Shown piece after piece: positions 45,912-55,863 of a stretch of 64,000 nt of DNA; the stretch's first letter is position 1, and each line of letters starts with the position of its first letter. The stretch is from Melioribacter sp051488685 (GTDB lineage Bacteria; Bacteroidota; Ignavibacteria; Ignavibacteriales; Melioribacteraceae), in the NCBI RefSeq assembly GCF_051488685.1, contig NZ_JBPSEH010000002.1, forward strand, positions 1 to 64,000, in the 5' to 3' direction. The translations under genes and the position numbers were made by a program. Under the pieces are notes generated by a model. The model ran no database searches, was not told the DNA's origin, and saw only the letters and a list, made by a program, of their open reading frames with translations.

Positions 45912-46940
45912 TTGAAAAACAAAGCAGTTACACTCAGTGACATTGCCAAGAAGCTTAATGTTTCTACGGTAACAGTTTCAAAAGCTCTCAGAAACCACCC
46001 CGACATTTCACCAGAGACAACAAATCTGGTTAAGCAAACAGCTGAGCAACTTGGTTATATTCCAAATATAATGGCACGAAATCTCTCGGCTCGCAAATCG
46101 AATACGATTGGCCTTGTAGTTCCTAAAATCGCTCACTTTTTCTTCGGTTCGATAATCGAACACGTTTATCAAATAGCATTCTCTAAAAACTACGATATTA
46201 TCTTAACTGTATCACAGGAGAATGCCGAAATAGAAAAGCGACAAATACAAACACTTTTATCGATGAAGGTAGACGGTATAATCGTTTCGATAACGCAGGA
46301 GACGAAAAACTATGAGATATTCGAGCTTGTAAAGAGTAGGAACGTGCCAATAGTATTTATTGACCGCATCCCTGAAATGGAAAATATTCATTCAGTTGTG
46401 GTTAACGACAGAGGCGGAGCTTTTAAGGCAATTGAACATGCTATTAAACTAGGATATCGTAGAATTGGACACTTTGCAGGTTATACGGATATAAATATCG
46501 GAAGAGAACGTTTATTGGGATTTCAAGAGGCGATGAATAAATATGGTGTAAAGATAAATCCGGATTGGGTAATTGAAGGTGGTTTTGGGGAAGAATACGG
46601 TTATAAATCGTTTATGGAATTGTATCTCAAAAATGACCTGCCAAAATTGATTTTTACGGTTACATATCCAGTAGCTCTTGGTGTATATATGGCGGCAAAT
46701 GAAGTGGGATATAAAATTCCGGATGATGTCGATGTAATCTGTTTTGGGAATGCCAGAATTCAGAAATTTCTTTCGCCGCCGCTGAGCTGTGTTGATCAAC
46801 CGACAAAATTAATTGCAGAGAATGCAATGAATTTAATTTTCGATCTAATCGACAAAAAAACTGATGAAACTTCAAAGAACATAACAATTGAATCTGAGCT
46901 TATTCTGAGAGGCACTTGCATCAGTTGCAACGAAAAGTAA
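45912..46940 (+). CDS. LacI-family transcriptional regulator
   Basis: 342 residues starting with TTG. The N-terminal helix-turn-helix LSDIAKKLNVSTVTVSKALR (about 8-27) and hinge (NIMARNLSARKSNTIGLVVP) are typical of LacI/GalR, followed by a periplasmic-binding-protein-like sensor (GSIIEHVYQ, VDGIIVSI, GYRRIGHFAG, PPLSCVDQPT). It probably senses a sugar released from the local polysaccharide and controls the neighbouring receptor, beta-helix and GH28 genes. A candidate operator lies at 39557. The ligand is unknown. Confidence 0.9.
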   Translation: MKNKAVTLSDIAKKLNVSTVTVSKALRNHPDISPETTNLVKQTAEQLGYIPNIMARNLSARKSNTIGLVVPKIAHFFFGSIIEHVYQIAFSKNYDIILTVSQENAEIEKRQIQTLLSMKVDGIIVSITQETKNYEIFELVKSRNVPIVFIDRIPEMENIHSVVVNDRGGAFKAIEHAIKLGYRRIGHFAGYTDINIGRERLLGFQEAMNKYGVKINPDWVIEGGFGEEYGYKSFMELYLKNDLPKLIFTVTYPVALGVYMAANEVGYKIPDDVDVICFGNARIQKFLSPPLSCVDQPTKLIAENAMNLIFDLIDKKTDETSKNITIESELILRGTCISCNEK

Positions 46941-46967
46941 TTTCGCCTAAAATTTAGAGAAATTCTT

Positions 46968-48353
46968 ATGACTACTATTAAATTTTACGTCGGAATTATT
47001 GTATTTTTTTTACCACTTTTTATCCATCCGCAGACCTTAAATGATCCCTGGAAAAAAGCAGATGAAATACTTCAAAATATTCACGAACCCCTAATTCCGC
47101 CGAAAGTCTTCAATATAACCGATTTTGCTGACAGTACGTCATTGCATGAAAATATAAAACCAGCACTCGACAGAGCAATTAATGAATGCAGCCTATCTGG
47201 AGGCGGCAAAATTTTCATTCCTGCTGGGGTTTATAAGTGTAAAGGACCAATTCATTTTAAGAGCAACGTAAATCTTCATCTCGATAAAAATTCAGTGATT
47301 TTATTCAGTACCAATCCGAAAGATTATTTGCCTGTAGTTTTTACACGATGGGAAGGTGTTGAATGCTACAATTATTCGCCATTAATATATGGATATGAAG
47401 TAGAGAATGTAGCCATTACAGGCGAAGGGATATTCGATGGTATGGCTTCGGAGGAGAATTGGTGGCAATGGAAACTGGGAAAGAATCCCAAAGATGAACA
47501 AAAGCAAAACAACAGCAGACTCCAGCTTCTAGAAATGAACAACAATAATGTTCCGGTTGAAAAACGGATTTTTGGAGAAGGGCATTATCTCAGACCTAAT
47601 TTTGTACAGTTTTATAAATCGAAGAATATTCTGATTGAAGAGGTTACATTCAAAGATTCTCCAATGTGGTTTTTGCATCCTGTTCTTTCAGAAAATATCA
47701 TAATACGTAATGTCAAAACCATCGGTCACGGACCGAATAATGATGGATGCGATCCAGAATCGTGCAAGAATGTGTTGATTGAAGGATGCTATTTCGACAA
47801 TGGCGACGACTGTATAGCCATAAAATCGGGGCGGAATAATGACGGACGTAGAATTAATGCTCCAAGTGAAAATTTAATTATCCGAAATTGTGTTATGAAG
47901 GACGGACACGGAGGAGTAGTAATAGGAAGTGAAATCTCAGGTGGTTGCCGTTATGTATTTGCTGAAGATTGTAAGATGGACAGTCCAAATCTCGACAGAA
48001 TGCTTAGAATAAAGTCCAATACAATTCGAGGAGGGGTGGTTGAACATATCTATGTAAGAAATATCGAAGTGGGTGAAGTCAGTAATGCGATAGTGCGATT
48101 GAATATGTTTTATGACCCGAAAGAAATTGGTCCTCGTAATTTCCCGCCGAAATTTAGAAATATTCGGGTGGAAAAAGTAACGAGTCAAAAGAGTGAATTT
48201 GCCCTGGAATTTTTGGGACTTGAAGAATCTCCGATTGAAAATGTAGAAATAATCGATTGTGATTTTAACGGTGTTCGGAAGGGAAATTCAATTTCATTTA
48301 CACGGAATCTTATTTTGAAAAATGTAAAAATAAATGGGAAGGAAATTAATTAG
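46968..48353 (+). CDS. Glycoside hydrolase family 28 (polygalacturonase-type)
   Basis: 461 residues, signal peptide (cleavage near HPQ, about residue 22). Beta-helix pectin hydrolase cutting alpha-1,4-galacturonan or related chains. All four GH28 signature segments are seen: NND at 257-259 (usually NTD), the Asp pair at 280-281 in GDDCIAIKSG, GHG at 313-315 in GHGGVVIGSE and RIK at 347-349. It follows the LacI gene by 27 bases. Together with the GH88/105-type enzyme this points to pectin or rhamnogalacturonan breakdown. Confidence 0.92.
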   Translation: MTTIKFYVGIIVFFLPLFIHPQTLNDPWKKADEILQNIHEPLIPPKVFNITDFADSTSLHENIKPALDRAINECSLSGGGKIFIPAGVYKCKGPIHFKSNVNLHLDKNSVILFSTNPKDYLPVVFTRWEGVECYNYSPLIYGYEVENVAITGEGIFDGMASEENWWQWKLGKNPKDEQKQNNSRLQLLEMNNNNVPVEKRIFGEGHYLRPNFVQFYKSKNILIEEVTFKDSPMWFLHPVLSENIIIRNVKTIGHGPNNDGCDPESCKNVLIEGCYFDNGDDCIAIKSGRNNDGRRINAPSENLIIRNCVMKDGHGGVVIGSEISGGCRYVFAEDCKMDSPNLDRMLRIKSNTIRGGVVEHIYVRNIEVGEVSNAIVRLNMFYDPKEIGPRNFPPKFRNIRVEKVTSQKSEFALEFLGLEESPIENVEIIDCDFNGVRKGNSISFTRNLILKNVKINGKEIN

Positions 48354-48492
48354 GGACTTTATCGAGGGCATAACTTAGAAGTCGAGATTCATTAATGCGA
48401 AACGAATAATCTTCTCTTCATGAGGGTCCAATATTTTTATTTTTTTATTAAAGTTAAACTTTTATATTAAGGTTTAATAAATCAATCAGCTT

Positions 48493-49728
48493 ATGAAAAA
48501 ATTCTTTATAGAGTTTAAAGAAATTCTATTGATTTCTTTGAGGGCAATACGGGCAAATAAAATGCGTTCCGTATTGACCACCCTTGGTATTATCATTGGG
48601 ATTGTAGCAGTAACTACAATGTCAACTGCTATTGTGGGATTGCGAGAAGCTTTTATGAGTTCAATCTCGTCATTTGGAAGCGACGTTTTGTATGTCGATA
48701 AATTCCCCTGGTTTGCAATGAACGATTGGCGCCTCTATAGAAACCGCAAAGACATAACATACGAACAATACGAAAAACTAAGAATGATACTTAAGAATTA
48801 CGAAGCAATGGCGCCCACTAAGAGGACATTTGGTGCTTCGGTTAAAAGGAAGAATCGAACTGTTGAATCCGCAATGATTATTGGTACAACGCAGGAATAT
48901 GCCCGCACCAGTCAAATTGTGCTCGAAGAAGGCAGATTCATGAATGAGTGGGAAGCCAAAGCAGGACGACGTGTATGTATAATTGGAAAAGATATTCAGA
49001 ACGAATTATTCCCCGACCTTAATCCGATTGGAGAAGAAATTCGCATCAATAATATTCCTTTTAAAGTTATTGGAATTATTGAAAAACAGGGGAGTGGCTT
49101 TTTAGGAGCATTTAGTCTGGATGGACAGGTCATAATTCCATTCAAAGCTTTTGAATCAGCAGTCGGAGAGGCTCGTAACCGAATGAGAATTGATATCAAA
49201 ATTGGCAGCGTTGAACGACTTGAAGATGCCAAAGAGGAAATTATATCAGCTATGCGCATTATTAGAAAAGTGCCCCCCGGTAAACCAGATGACTTTGCCA
49301 TCAATCAACAGGAAGCCTTTAAGCAAATGTATGACCAGACGGTAGGTGTAGTAGCCATTGCCGGTATTGTTATAACTGCTCTTTCTTTATTTGTTGGAGC
49401 CATTGGAATAATGAATATTATGTTTGTCTCAGTTACAGAAAGGACAAAGGAAATTGGGATACGCAAAGCAATTGGTGCAAAAACCTGGTCGATACTATTG
49501 CAATTTTTAACTGAAGCAGCAGTAATCTGCATGCTCGGAGGAATTATTGGTATTATCATTTCGTACCCTCTAAGTCTGGTAATTAATCAGTTTTTGCCGA
49601 CTTCTCTTCCGTTGCATATTGTGTTTATCTCGCTTTTGATTTCTGCTCTGGTTGGTATTATTTCAGGGTTTGTACCCGCATGGAAAGCTTCTCGTTTGAA
49701 TCCAGTCGATTCGTTGAGGTATGAATAA
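48493..49728 (+). CDS. ABC transporter permease, MacB/FtsX type (1)
   Basis: 411 residues. One membrane helix near 20-45 (SVLTTLGIIIGIVAV), a periplasmic MacB-PCD-type domain (about 50-285), and three C-terminal helices of the FtsX fold (MNIMFVSVTERTKEIGIRKAIGAK near 310-333 and VPAWKASRLNPVDSLRYE at the end). Such proteins export peptides or lipoproteins, or transmit force, with a MacB-type ATPase. No ATPase gene is adjacent. Its TAA stop overlaps the next ATG by one base, so the two permeases are coupled and probably form a heterodimer. Confidence 0.9.
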   Translation: MKKFFIEFKEILLISLRAIRANKMRSVLTTLGIIIGIVAVTTMSTAIVGLREAFMSSISSFGSDVLYVDKFPWFAMNDWRLYRNRKDITYEQYEKLRMILKNYEAMAPTKRTFGASVKRKNRTVESAMIIGTTQEYARTSQIVLEEGRFMNEWEAKAGRRVCIIGKDIQNELFPDLNPIGEEIRINNIPFKVIGIIEKQGSGFLGAFSLDGQVIIPFKAFESAVGEARNRMRIDIKIGSVERLEDAKEEIISAMRIIRKVPPGKPDDFAINQQEAFKQMYDQTVGVVAIAGIVITALSLFVGAIGIMNIMFVSVTERTKEIGIRKAIGAKTWSILLQFLTEAAVICMLGGIIGIIISYPLSLVINQFLPTSLPLHIVFISLLISALVGIISGFVPAWKASRLNPVDSLRYE

Positions 49729-50957
49729 TGCTGATACTCGAAAGCATTAAACTGGCATATCAATCAATAATAGGAAGCAAACTCAGATCGTTTCTGACTC
49801 TACTGGGAATTGCCATTGGCTTATTTTCGATTATTATTGTTATGACAGCAATCAGTGCAATCCAGCAAAATATTATCGATGCATTCAATGAAATAGGAGC
49901 AAATAACTTTTTCATTCAGAAATATCCTGCATTTCAGGCAGGAGGACCTCACGCAAGAAGACAATTCAGAAACAGGAAAGATTTAACTCCCGCTGAAGGG
50001 GAAAAATTGAGAGAAATGACACAATTACCAGCTGCTGTCGGTATTGTCCTTAATGCCACGGGAAAGGTTGTCCGTTTTCATAATGAAAAAACTAATCCTT
50101 CTGTATATGTTGCTGGTACTAATGTCGATTATTTTGTAGCACTCGACCTTGAACTGGAAGATGGCAGAATGTATACTAATGCCGATGTCGAATTAAGTCG
50201 CCCGGTAGCTGTACTGGGACATGATGTTGTCGAAAAATTATTCAAGAACATCAACCCGGTTGGTCAAACAATAAGAGTAGACAAATATGAATTTGAAGTA
50301 ATTGGTACATTTGCAAAGCGCGGTACAGTGCTTGGGCAGTCCCAGGATAATTTTGTTTGCATTCCCTTGCCGGTTTTTCAAAAATATTTTGGACGCGAAA
50401 GATCGGCGTCGTTTTTAATAATGGCACCGAGTAAAGAACTTATTCAGGAAACTATGGACGAGGTTATCGGTGCTCTCAGACTAATACGCGGAGTTGCTGC
50501 AGGAGAGGATAACGATTTTGAGATTGTTACTAACGACCAGTTGACCGAACAATTTAACGAACTGACAAAATATTTCAGGTTAGGTGCAGCGGTAATTGCA
50601 TTTATTGCTCTGATAGCAGCTGGAATTGGCATTATGAATATTATGCTGGTAAGTGTTACCGAAAGGACAAAAGAAATTGGCATACGAAAAGCCGTCGGCG
50701 CTAAGAAAAAGAATATTCTCACTCAGTTCGTCATCGAAGCAGTTGCTTTGAGTTGGTTCGGCGGCATGATTGGAATTCTACTGGGATTAATCGGAGGTAA
50801 TATCGTTGCCATCTATCTAAATGTTTCTCTTATACTTCCAATTGACTGGATTATTATCGGTTTTATTATTACCACCATTGTAGGAATTATCTTCGGAGTT
50901 TATCCTGCAATGAAAGCAGCAAATCTCGATCCGATAGAAGCTCTTCGTTACGAATGA
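49728..50957 (+). CDS. ABC transporter permease, MacB/FtsX type (2)
   Basis: 409 residues, paralogous to the gene just upstream: N-terminal helix (SFLTLLGIAIGLFSIIIV), MacB-PCD-like periplasmic domain, and FtsX module with MNIMLVSVTERTKEIGIRKAVGAK and a C-terminal PAMKAANLDPIEALRYE. The pair resembles transporters of the MacB/LolCE/YknZ type. The cargo is unknown. It is followed after 33 bases by the large surface-protein gene, which may belong to the same transcript. Confidence 0.9.
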   Translation: MLILESIKLAYQSIIGSKLRSFLTLLGIAIGLFSIIIVMTAISAIQQNIIDAFNEIGANNFFIQKYPAFQAGGPHARRQFRNRKDLTPAEGEKLREMTQLPAAVGIVLNATGKVVRFHNEKTNPSVYVAGTNVDYFVALDLELEDGRMYTNADVELSRPVAVLGHDVVEKLFKNINPVGQTIRVDKYEFEVIGTFAKRGTVLGQSQDNFVCIPLPVFQKYFGRERSASFLIMAPSKELIQETMDEVIGALRLIRGVAAGEDNDFEIVTNDQLTEQFNELTKYFRLGAAVIAFIALIAAGIGIMNIMLVSVTERTKEIGIRKAVGAKKKNILTQFVIEAVALSWFGGMIGILLGLIGGNIVAIYLNVSLILPIDWIIIGFIITTIVGIIFGVYPAMKAANLDPIEALRYE

Positions 50958-50990
50958 TGCTGAGGTGATATCGATTGTCTTTACCTTATT

Positions 50991-53900
50991 ATGAAATTAA
51001 AATTGTCGAAAAAACTAAGCATACTGTTTCCCTTGATTTTAAGTGGATGGAATCTCTACGCTCAAACTGTAACTAAATCAGATACTTTCTTTGTTAGCTT
51101 ACAAAATAATTACCAGATCTCATCACTCAATATTATTCCTTTTTCTGAAATTATTTATATAAATAATTCCCCCATCGAAAAAAAACAATATACAGTTTTT
51201 TACCAGAAGGGCATCTTTAAGTTAAACGACATAACTCGGTTTAATATCGGAGATACATTAATTATCCGTTATTCTTCCATCGATGTTTCGTTGAAAAAAG
51301 AGTATCGTCGACAGATTCCTTTATTCAGATATGACGAAAGCACGAAGGATACGTTCGTTACCGTTGAGCCATTATCCAAGATTGTTTCTGCAGAATCGAT
51401 ATTTGGACGTGATATTAACAAAAGCGGCTCGATTATAAGAGGATTTACTATCGGTACTAACAGAGACTTCACACTGAACAGTGGCTTGAGATTGCAGTTA
51501 AACGGTCAATTGTCAGATGATTTAGAATTGATTGCCGCCCTGACCGATGAAAATACTCCTATTCAACCCGAAGGGAACACACAAACTCTTGATGAAATCG
51601 ACAAAGTATTTATTGAACTGAAACATCACAACTTTACTGGTACTTTTGGTGACATCGATTTCATCGATAACGCTTCGCAATTTTCCAGAGTAACTAAAAA
51701 ATTACAGGGCTTTAAAACTGATATTCGTTCAAATGACGGCAAAACTTATGGCAGCCTGGTTATTGCAGGCGCTCGTGGCAAATTCAACTCAATCGATTTC
51801 TTTGGATTTGACGGTAATCAAGGACCGTATCGCCTAACAGGAGAGAATTACGAAAGAAACATTATCGTTATTGCAGGCAGCGAGAAAGTCTATCTCGATG
51901 GTATTGAATTGACTCGAGGTGAAAACTACGATTATGTTGTCGACTATTCGAATGCAACTATTACATTTACCCCAAAAAGAATTATTACCTCAGCCAGCAG
52001 AATTCATGTTGACTTCGAATATACTGACCTGAATTATTCACGAAATTTTATGGGAATGAATTTAAATTCAAAAATGATTGACGATCATCTTAATATTGGA
52101 ATTTCTTATTACAGAGAAGCCGACAACCAGGACAGTCCTGTGGAACTCTCTCTTTCCGAAGACGACATTAACATTTTAAGAAATGCAGGGGATTCCAGGA
52201 TTAAAGCCTTTAAAAGCGGTGTTCGAATTGCAGAAGCCGATTCAACGGGAAATATAAAAGGTCTCTATTCAAAAAGGGATACTGTTATTAATGGAAATCA
52301 TTATGAATATTATTTCTATGCGCCAGGCAGTAATGAGGCAATTTACAATGTTAGTTTTAGTTATGTTGGCGAGTCGAAGGGAGATTATGTAAAAAAGGGT
52401 CTTGGTAATTATCGTTTTGTCGGACCTAAAAATGGCAATTATATGCCAGTTATATTTTTACCCTTGCCCGAGTTAAAACAAATTGCCGTTATATCTGCAT
52501 CTTCAGATCTTGGAGATGGAATAAATCTTAAACTCGAATTCTCCGGTAGTAGTTACGACAAAAACAGATTTTCATCTCTTGATGATAATAACAACTACGG
52601 TTATGCCCGACTGCTGCAATTGGATATTAAACCGCGTAATGCAGAGTTGTTCAACATTCAGCTGGGAAATATCGGATTGAATCTTAAGGAAAGATTTATC
52701 GACACTCGTTATTCCACACTCGACAGAATTAACGATGTGGAATTCAACAGATATTATAATGTTGACGCAGATCTGGAAGGGAGTCAGTTGCTCAGAGAAG
52801 CCGAAATTTTATATAAACCAGCTGAAAAAATCACTTTGAATTCGAGTTATGGTTTTTTGAAGCAGGGTACGAATTTTAGATCGAACCGTTTTTTCAGCAG
52901 AGCATTAGTTACGGACGAAAAATCATACAATGTTGACTATCGCGTGGACTATGTCTCATCACAAAACGGCACTCTGAATTCGAATTGGAATCGTCAGAAT
53001 GGAAATGCATTTTATAAAATTTTTGTTTTTCGTCCGGGTATTGATCTTCTATATGAAAAAAAAGAAGATGAGGTTTCAGATAGTCTCGTCAGCAGCAGTT
53101 TTGAATACAGGGAAGCAGCACCTTACATCGAATTTTTTTCCGGCGGATTAAATATCAAAGTCGCATATTCTCTCCGAGAAGAATTTGCCGCAAGGAATAA
53201 TCGATTGCTAAAACAATCCGAAGCTGATATAAAACATTTGACCATTGACTTTAATGGATCGAATTCTCTGAATTCATCATTAAATATCAGCCTGCGCAAC
53301 AAAAAATTTACGGAAGAGTTTTTATCGGAAGGCTTTGCCGACAACGAGACATTTTTATTGCTCTCAAAAAGTAGATTTAATTTTTTCAACAGAGCGTTAA
53401 GTGGCGATGTCTATTATCAGGTATCAACTGAACAGTCGGCTAAATACGAAAAAGTTTTTGTTAAAGTAAATACAGGTTACGGAAATTATATTTATTTAGG
53501 AGATTTGAATAGCAATGGCATAGCCGATGAAGGCGAGTTTGAATTGACTTCTTATAATGGAGAATTCATTTTAGTTACTGTCCCTACAGAAGAACAATTT
53601 CCCGTGGTTGATTTGAAGTCGAACGTACGATTCAGAATTGACTTTTCTAAATTCAAAGAGGGAAGTTTTGGGCAATATTTAAAGTCCGTCTCGACTGAAA
53701 CAATCTGGCGTGTCGAAGAAAACAGCAGGGATAAAAATTCTGCCAATATTTATCTCTTTAAATTGTCGAAGTTTTTAAATGATTCGACAACCATTAACGG
53801 AACTCAATTTTTTCAACAGGATCTAGACTTATTTAAAAACCGTTCTGATTTTTCTATCAGATTTCGTTTCTTACAACGCAAGAATTTAAATCAGTACAGT

Positions 53901-54443
53901 AATGGAATTGAAAAGGGATATTATAAAGACCGCTCAGTACGTTTGAGATTCAAAATGTTAAGTGAGTTAAATAATCAAACGGAGTATTTAAATCAGACGG
54001 ACATCTATATTGCGCCGCCAATAACAAAACGATCGCGTAATGTTACTAGAAACGAAATTTCTACTACATTTTCGTATAGACCCACGAGAAAAATCGAAGT
54101 GGGTTTTAAGATTACAACAGGAAGAAGTTCGGATAAATATCCAGAAATTCCAACAATTATTAATGACAATTCTCAAGTACTTCAATTTAACTATTCTTTT
54201 TTGAACCTTGGAAGACTCAGAATTGAACTGGAGAGAGTTGAAATTAATGCAAATACAAACAAAAACAATATTCCTTTTGAAATATTAAAGGGAAATGTTG
54301 TCGGAAAGAATTATTTTTGTAGAGCTTATTTTGATTATAAAATTACCGATTACATACAGACATCGATCAATTACGAAGCCCGGATTTATGGTAAAAGACA
54401 AATTATTCATTCAATGCGAGCCGAAGCCCGAGCATATTTTTGA
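50991..54443 (+). CDS. Very large exported outer-membrane-type protein, distantly SprA-like
   Basis: 1150 residues, signal peptide (cleavage near LYAQ, residue 25). Repeated beta-hairpin segments resemble the T9SS translocon barrel SprA and related surface proteins: LNSGLRLQLNGQLSDDLELIAAL near 155-180, VYLDGIELTRGENYDYVVDY near 302-321, GYGNYIYLGDLNSNGIADEGEFEL near 828-851, and a C-terminal run of amphipathic strands ending in aromatic residues. SprA itself is about twice as long, so this is probably a paralogue or another barrel, not the translocon. Function is not established. Confidence 0.6.
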   Translation: MKLKLSKKLSILFPLILSGWNLYAQTVTKSDTFFVSLQNNYQISSLNIIPFSEIIYINNSPIEKKQYTVFYQKGIFKLNDITRFNIGDTLIIRYSSIDVSLKKEYRRQIPLFRYDESTKDTFVTVEPLSKIVSAESIFGRDINKSGSIIRGFTIGTNRDFTLNSGLRLQLNGQLSDDLELIAALTDENTPIQPEGNTQTLDEIDKVFIELKHHNFTGTFGDIDFIDNASQFSRVTKKLQGFKTDIRSNDGKTYGSLVIAGARGKFNSIDFFGFDGNQGPYRLTGENYERNIIVIAGSEKVYLDGIELTRGENYDYVVDYSNATITFTPKRIITSASRIHVDFEYTDLNYSRNFMGMNLNSKMIDDHLNIGISYYREADNQDSPVELSLSEDDINILRNAGDSRIKAFKSGVRIAEADSTGNIKGLYSKRDTVINGNHYEYYFYAPGSNEAIYNVSFSYVGESKGDYVKKGLGNYRFVGPKNGNYMPVIFLPLPELKQIAVISASSDLGDGINLKLEFSGSSYDKNRFSSLDDNNNYGYARLLQLDIKPRNAELFNIQLGNIGLNLKERFIDTRYSTLDRINDVEFNRYYNVDADLEGSQLLREAEILYKPAEKITLNSSYGFLKQGTNFRSNRFFSRALVTDEKSYNVDYRVDYVSSQNGTLNSNWNRQNGNAFYKIFVFRPGIDLLYEKKEDEVSDSLVSSSFEYREAAPYIEFFSGGLNIKVAYSLREEFAARNNRLLKQSEADIKHLTIDFNGSNSLNSSLNISLRNKKFTEEFLSEGFADNETFLLLSKSRFNFFNRALSGDVYYQVSTEQSAKYEKVFVKVNTGYGNYIYLGDLNSNGIADEGEFELTSYNGEFILVTVPTEEQFPVVDLKSNVRFRIDFSKFKEGSFGQYLKSVSTETIWRVEENSRDKNSANIYLFKLSKFLNDSTTINGTQFFQQDLDLFKNRSDFSIRFRFLQRKNLNQYSNGIEKGYYKDRSVRLRFKMLSELNNQTEYLNQTDIYIAPPITKRSRNVTRNEISTTFSYRPTRKIEVGFKITTGRSSDKYPEIPTIINDNSQVLQFNYSFLNLGRLRIELERVEINANTNKNNIPFEILKGNVVGKNYFCRAYFDYKITDYIQTSINYEARIYGKRQIIHSMRAEARAYF

Positions 54444-54452
54444 GATATTTTA

Positions 54453-54920
54453 ATGAAACAATTATCAAATATGGTTGAGGTGCATCTTTTCAGAGAAAAC
54501 GGCGAAGGAATCGAATTCTTACTTTTAAAAAGATCACCCGAAGAAAAATATCCTTTGCTATGGCAAATGGTCTCAGGAAAAATTAAAGAAGGCGAGAAAG
54601 CATTTGAAACGGCTTTGAGAGAAATTCAGGAAGAAACGGGATTAACACCGTTACGATTATGGACTGTACCGAATATCAATTCATTTTATTCCGATGAAGA
54701 AGATAGAATAATTTTTATCCCTGTTTTTGCTGCCTTACTTCGTGCAGATGCTAAAATAAAATTATCTAAAGAGCATAATGAATACAAATGGACAGATGCC
54801 AGAGGTGCATGTGAAATGCTTGCCTGGGAAGGGCAGTGCAAATCAGTAATGATTATTGAAGACTATTTTTTGAATCGAAGAAATTTTTTTGATCTACTTG
54901 AAATTAATTTTCATAAATGA
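54453..54920 (+). CDS. Nudix hydrolase
   Basis: 155 residues. The Nudix box is intact at about 42-64 (GKIKEGEKAFETALREIQEE then TG), with the REIQEE metal-binding core. Family members hydrolyse nucleoside diphosphates linked to another group; the short size and VSGKI start resemble NudB-type dihydroneopterin triphosphate or dATP pyrophosphatases. It lies 9 bases after the large surface-protein gene and before the kinase gene. Confidence 0.88.
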   Translation: MKQLSNMVEVHLFRENGEGIEFLLLKRSPEEKYPLLWQMVSGKIKEGEKAFETALREIQEETGLTPLRLWTVPNINSFYSDEEDRIIFIPVFAALLRADAKIKLSKEHNEYKWTDARGACEMLAWEGQCKSVMIIEDYFLNRRNFFDLLEINFHK

Positions 54921-54956
54921 TCCATAAATTTATACAAACAAAAAAAGGTGAATGCT

Positions 54957-55862
54957 GTGAGTTTACTCGTCGTTGGTTCAATTGGTCTCGATGATATCGA
55001 AACTCCCTTTGACAGTGTTAAAAATGCATTGGGCGGTTCGACTACTTACATTGCACTGGCTGCAAGCTACTTTACTGCTCCTGTAAGTATTGTTGGTGTT
55101 GTCGGTGACGATTTTGAAAAAAAGCATATTCAGATGCTCGAAAATCATAATATTGACCTTGAAGGATTGCAGATAATTGAAGGAGCAAAAACTTTCAGAT
55201 ACGGCTGCAGATATCATTACGATTTAAACGTCAGGGATTCTCTTTTTACTCATCTGAACGTCTTCGAGCACTTTGACCCGATAATACCCGAATCTAAAAA
55301 GAAAAGTAGTTTTGTTATTCTGGGAAACATTTCGCCTGTACTGCAGCTAAAAGTACTTGACCAATTGACCAATCCGAAGTTTGTAGTATGCGACACTATG
55401 AATTTCTGGATCGAAGGTGCAAAAGATGATTTACTGAAAGTTCTTAAAAGAGTTGACATCTTGATTATTAACGAGTCAGAAGCTCGACTTTTGACTCAAC
55501 AGCCAAATCTAATCAAAGCGGCTAATATAATTGCAGCGATGGGACCAAAATATTTAATAATTAAAAAAGGGGAACACGGCGCTCTGCTTTTTGGAAACAA
55601 TTCGATCTTTTCTGCTCCTGCATACCCGATGGAAGATATCAACGACCCAACGGGCGCTGGCGATGCCTTCGCGGGAGGCTTTACTGGATATCTCCACAAA
55701 AACCGCGACCTGAACTTCGATAATTTAAAACGTGCAGTCATTTACGGAAGCGTGATGGCATCCTTTTGCGTCGAAAAATTCAGTACTAAAGGACTGGAAG
55801 ATTTGAGCTATTTAGAAATCCAGAATCGTTTCCTTGAATTCAAAGAACTCTCGAGTTTTTGA
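54957..55862 (+). CDS. PfkB/ribokinase-family sugar or nucleoside kinase
   Basis: 301 residues. The N-terminal GGSTTYIALAASYF (about 25-38) and the C-terminal anion-hole/catalytic motif DPTGAGDAFAGGF (about 226-238) define the family; Asp in GAGD is the base. The substrate is unknown. The overlap of context with mtnA, two bases downstream, raises the possibility of a methylthioribose- or nucleoside-related role, as inference. GTG at 54957 is preferred over GTG 54948 because AAAGGTGA sits at the right distance. Confidence 0.85.
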   Translation: MSLLVVGSIGLDDIETPFDSVKNALGGSTTYIALAASYFTAPVSIVGVVGDDFEKKHIQMLENHNIDLEGLQIIEGAKTFRYGCRYHYDLNVRDSLFTHLNVFEHFDPIIPESKKKSSFVILGNISPVLQLKVLDQLTNPKFVVCDTMNFWIEGAKDDLLKVLKRVDILIINESEARLLTQQPNLIKAANIIAAMGPKYLIIKKGEHGALLFGNNSIFSAPAYPMEDINDPTGAGDAFAGGFTGYLHKNRDLNFDNLKRAVIYGSVMASFCVEKFSTKGLEDLSYLEIQNRFLEFKELSSF

Positions 55863-55863
55863 A

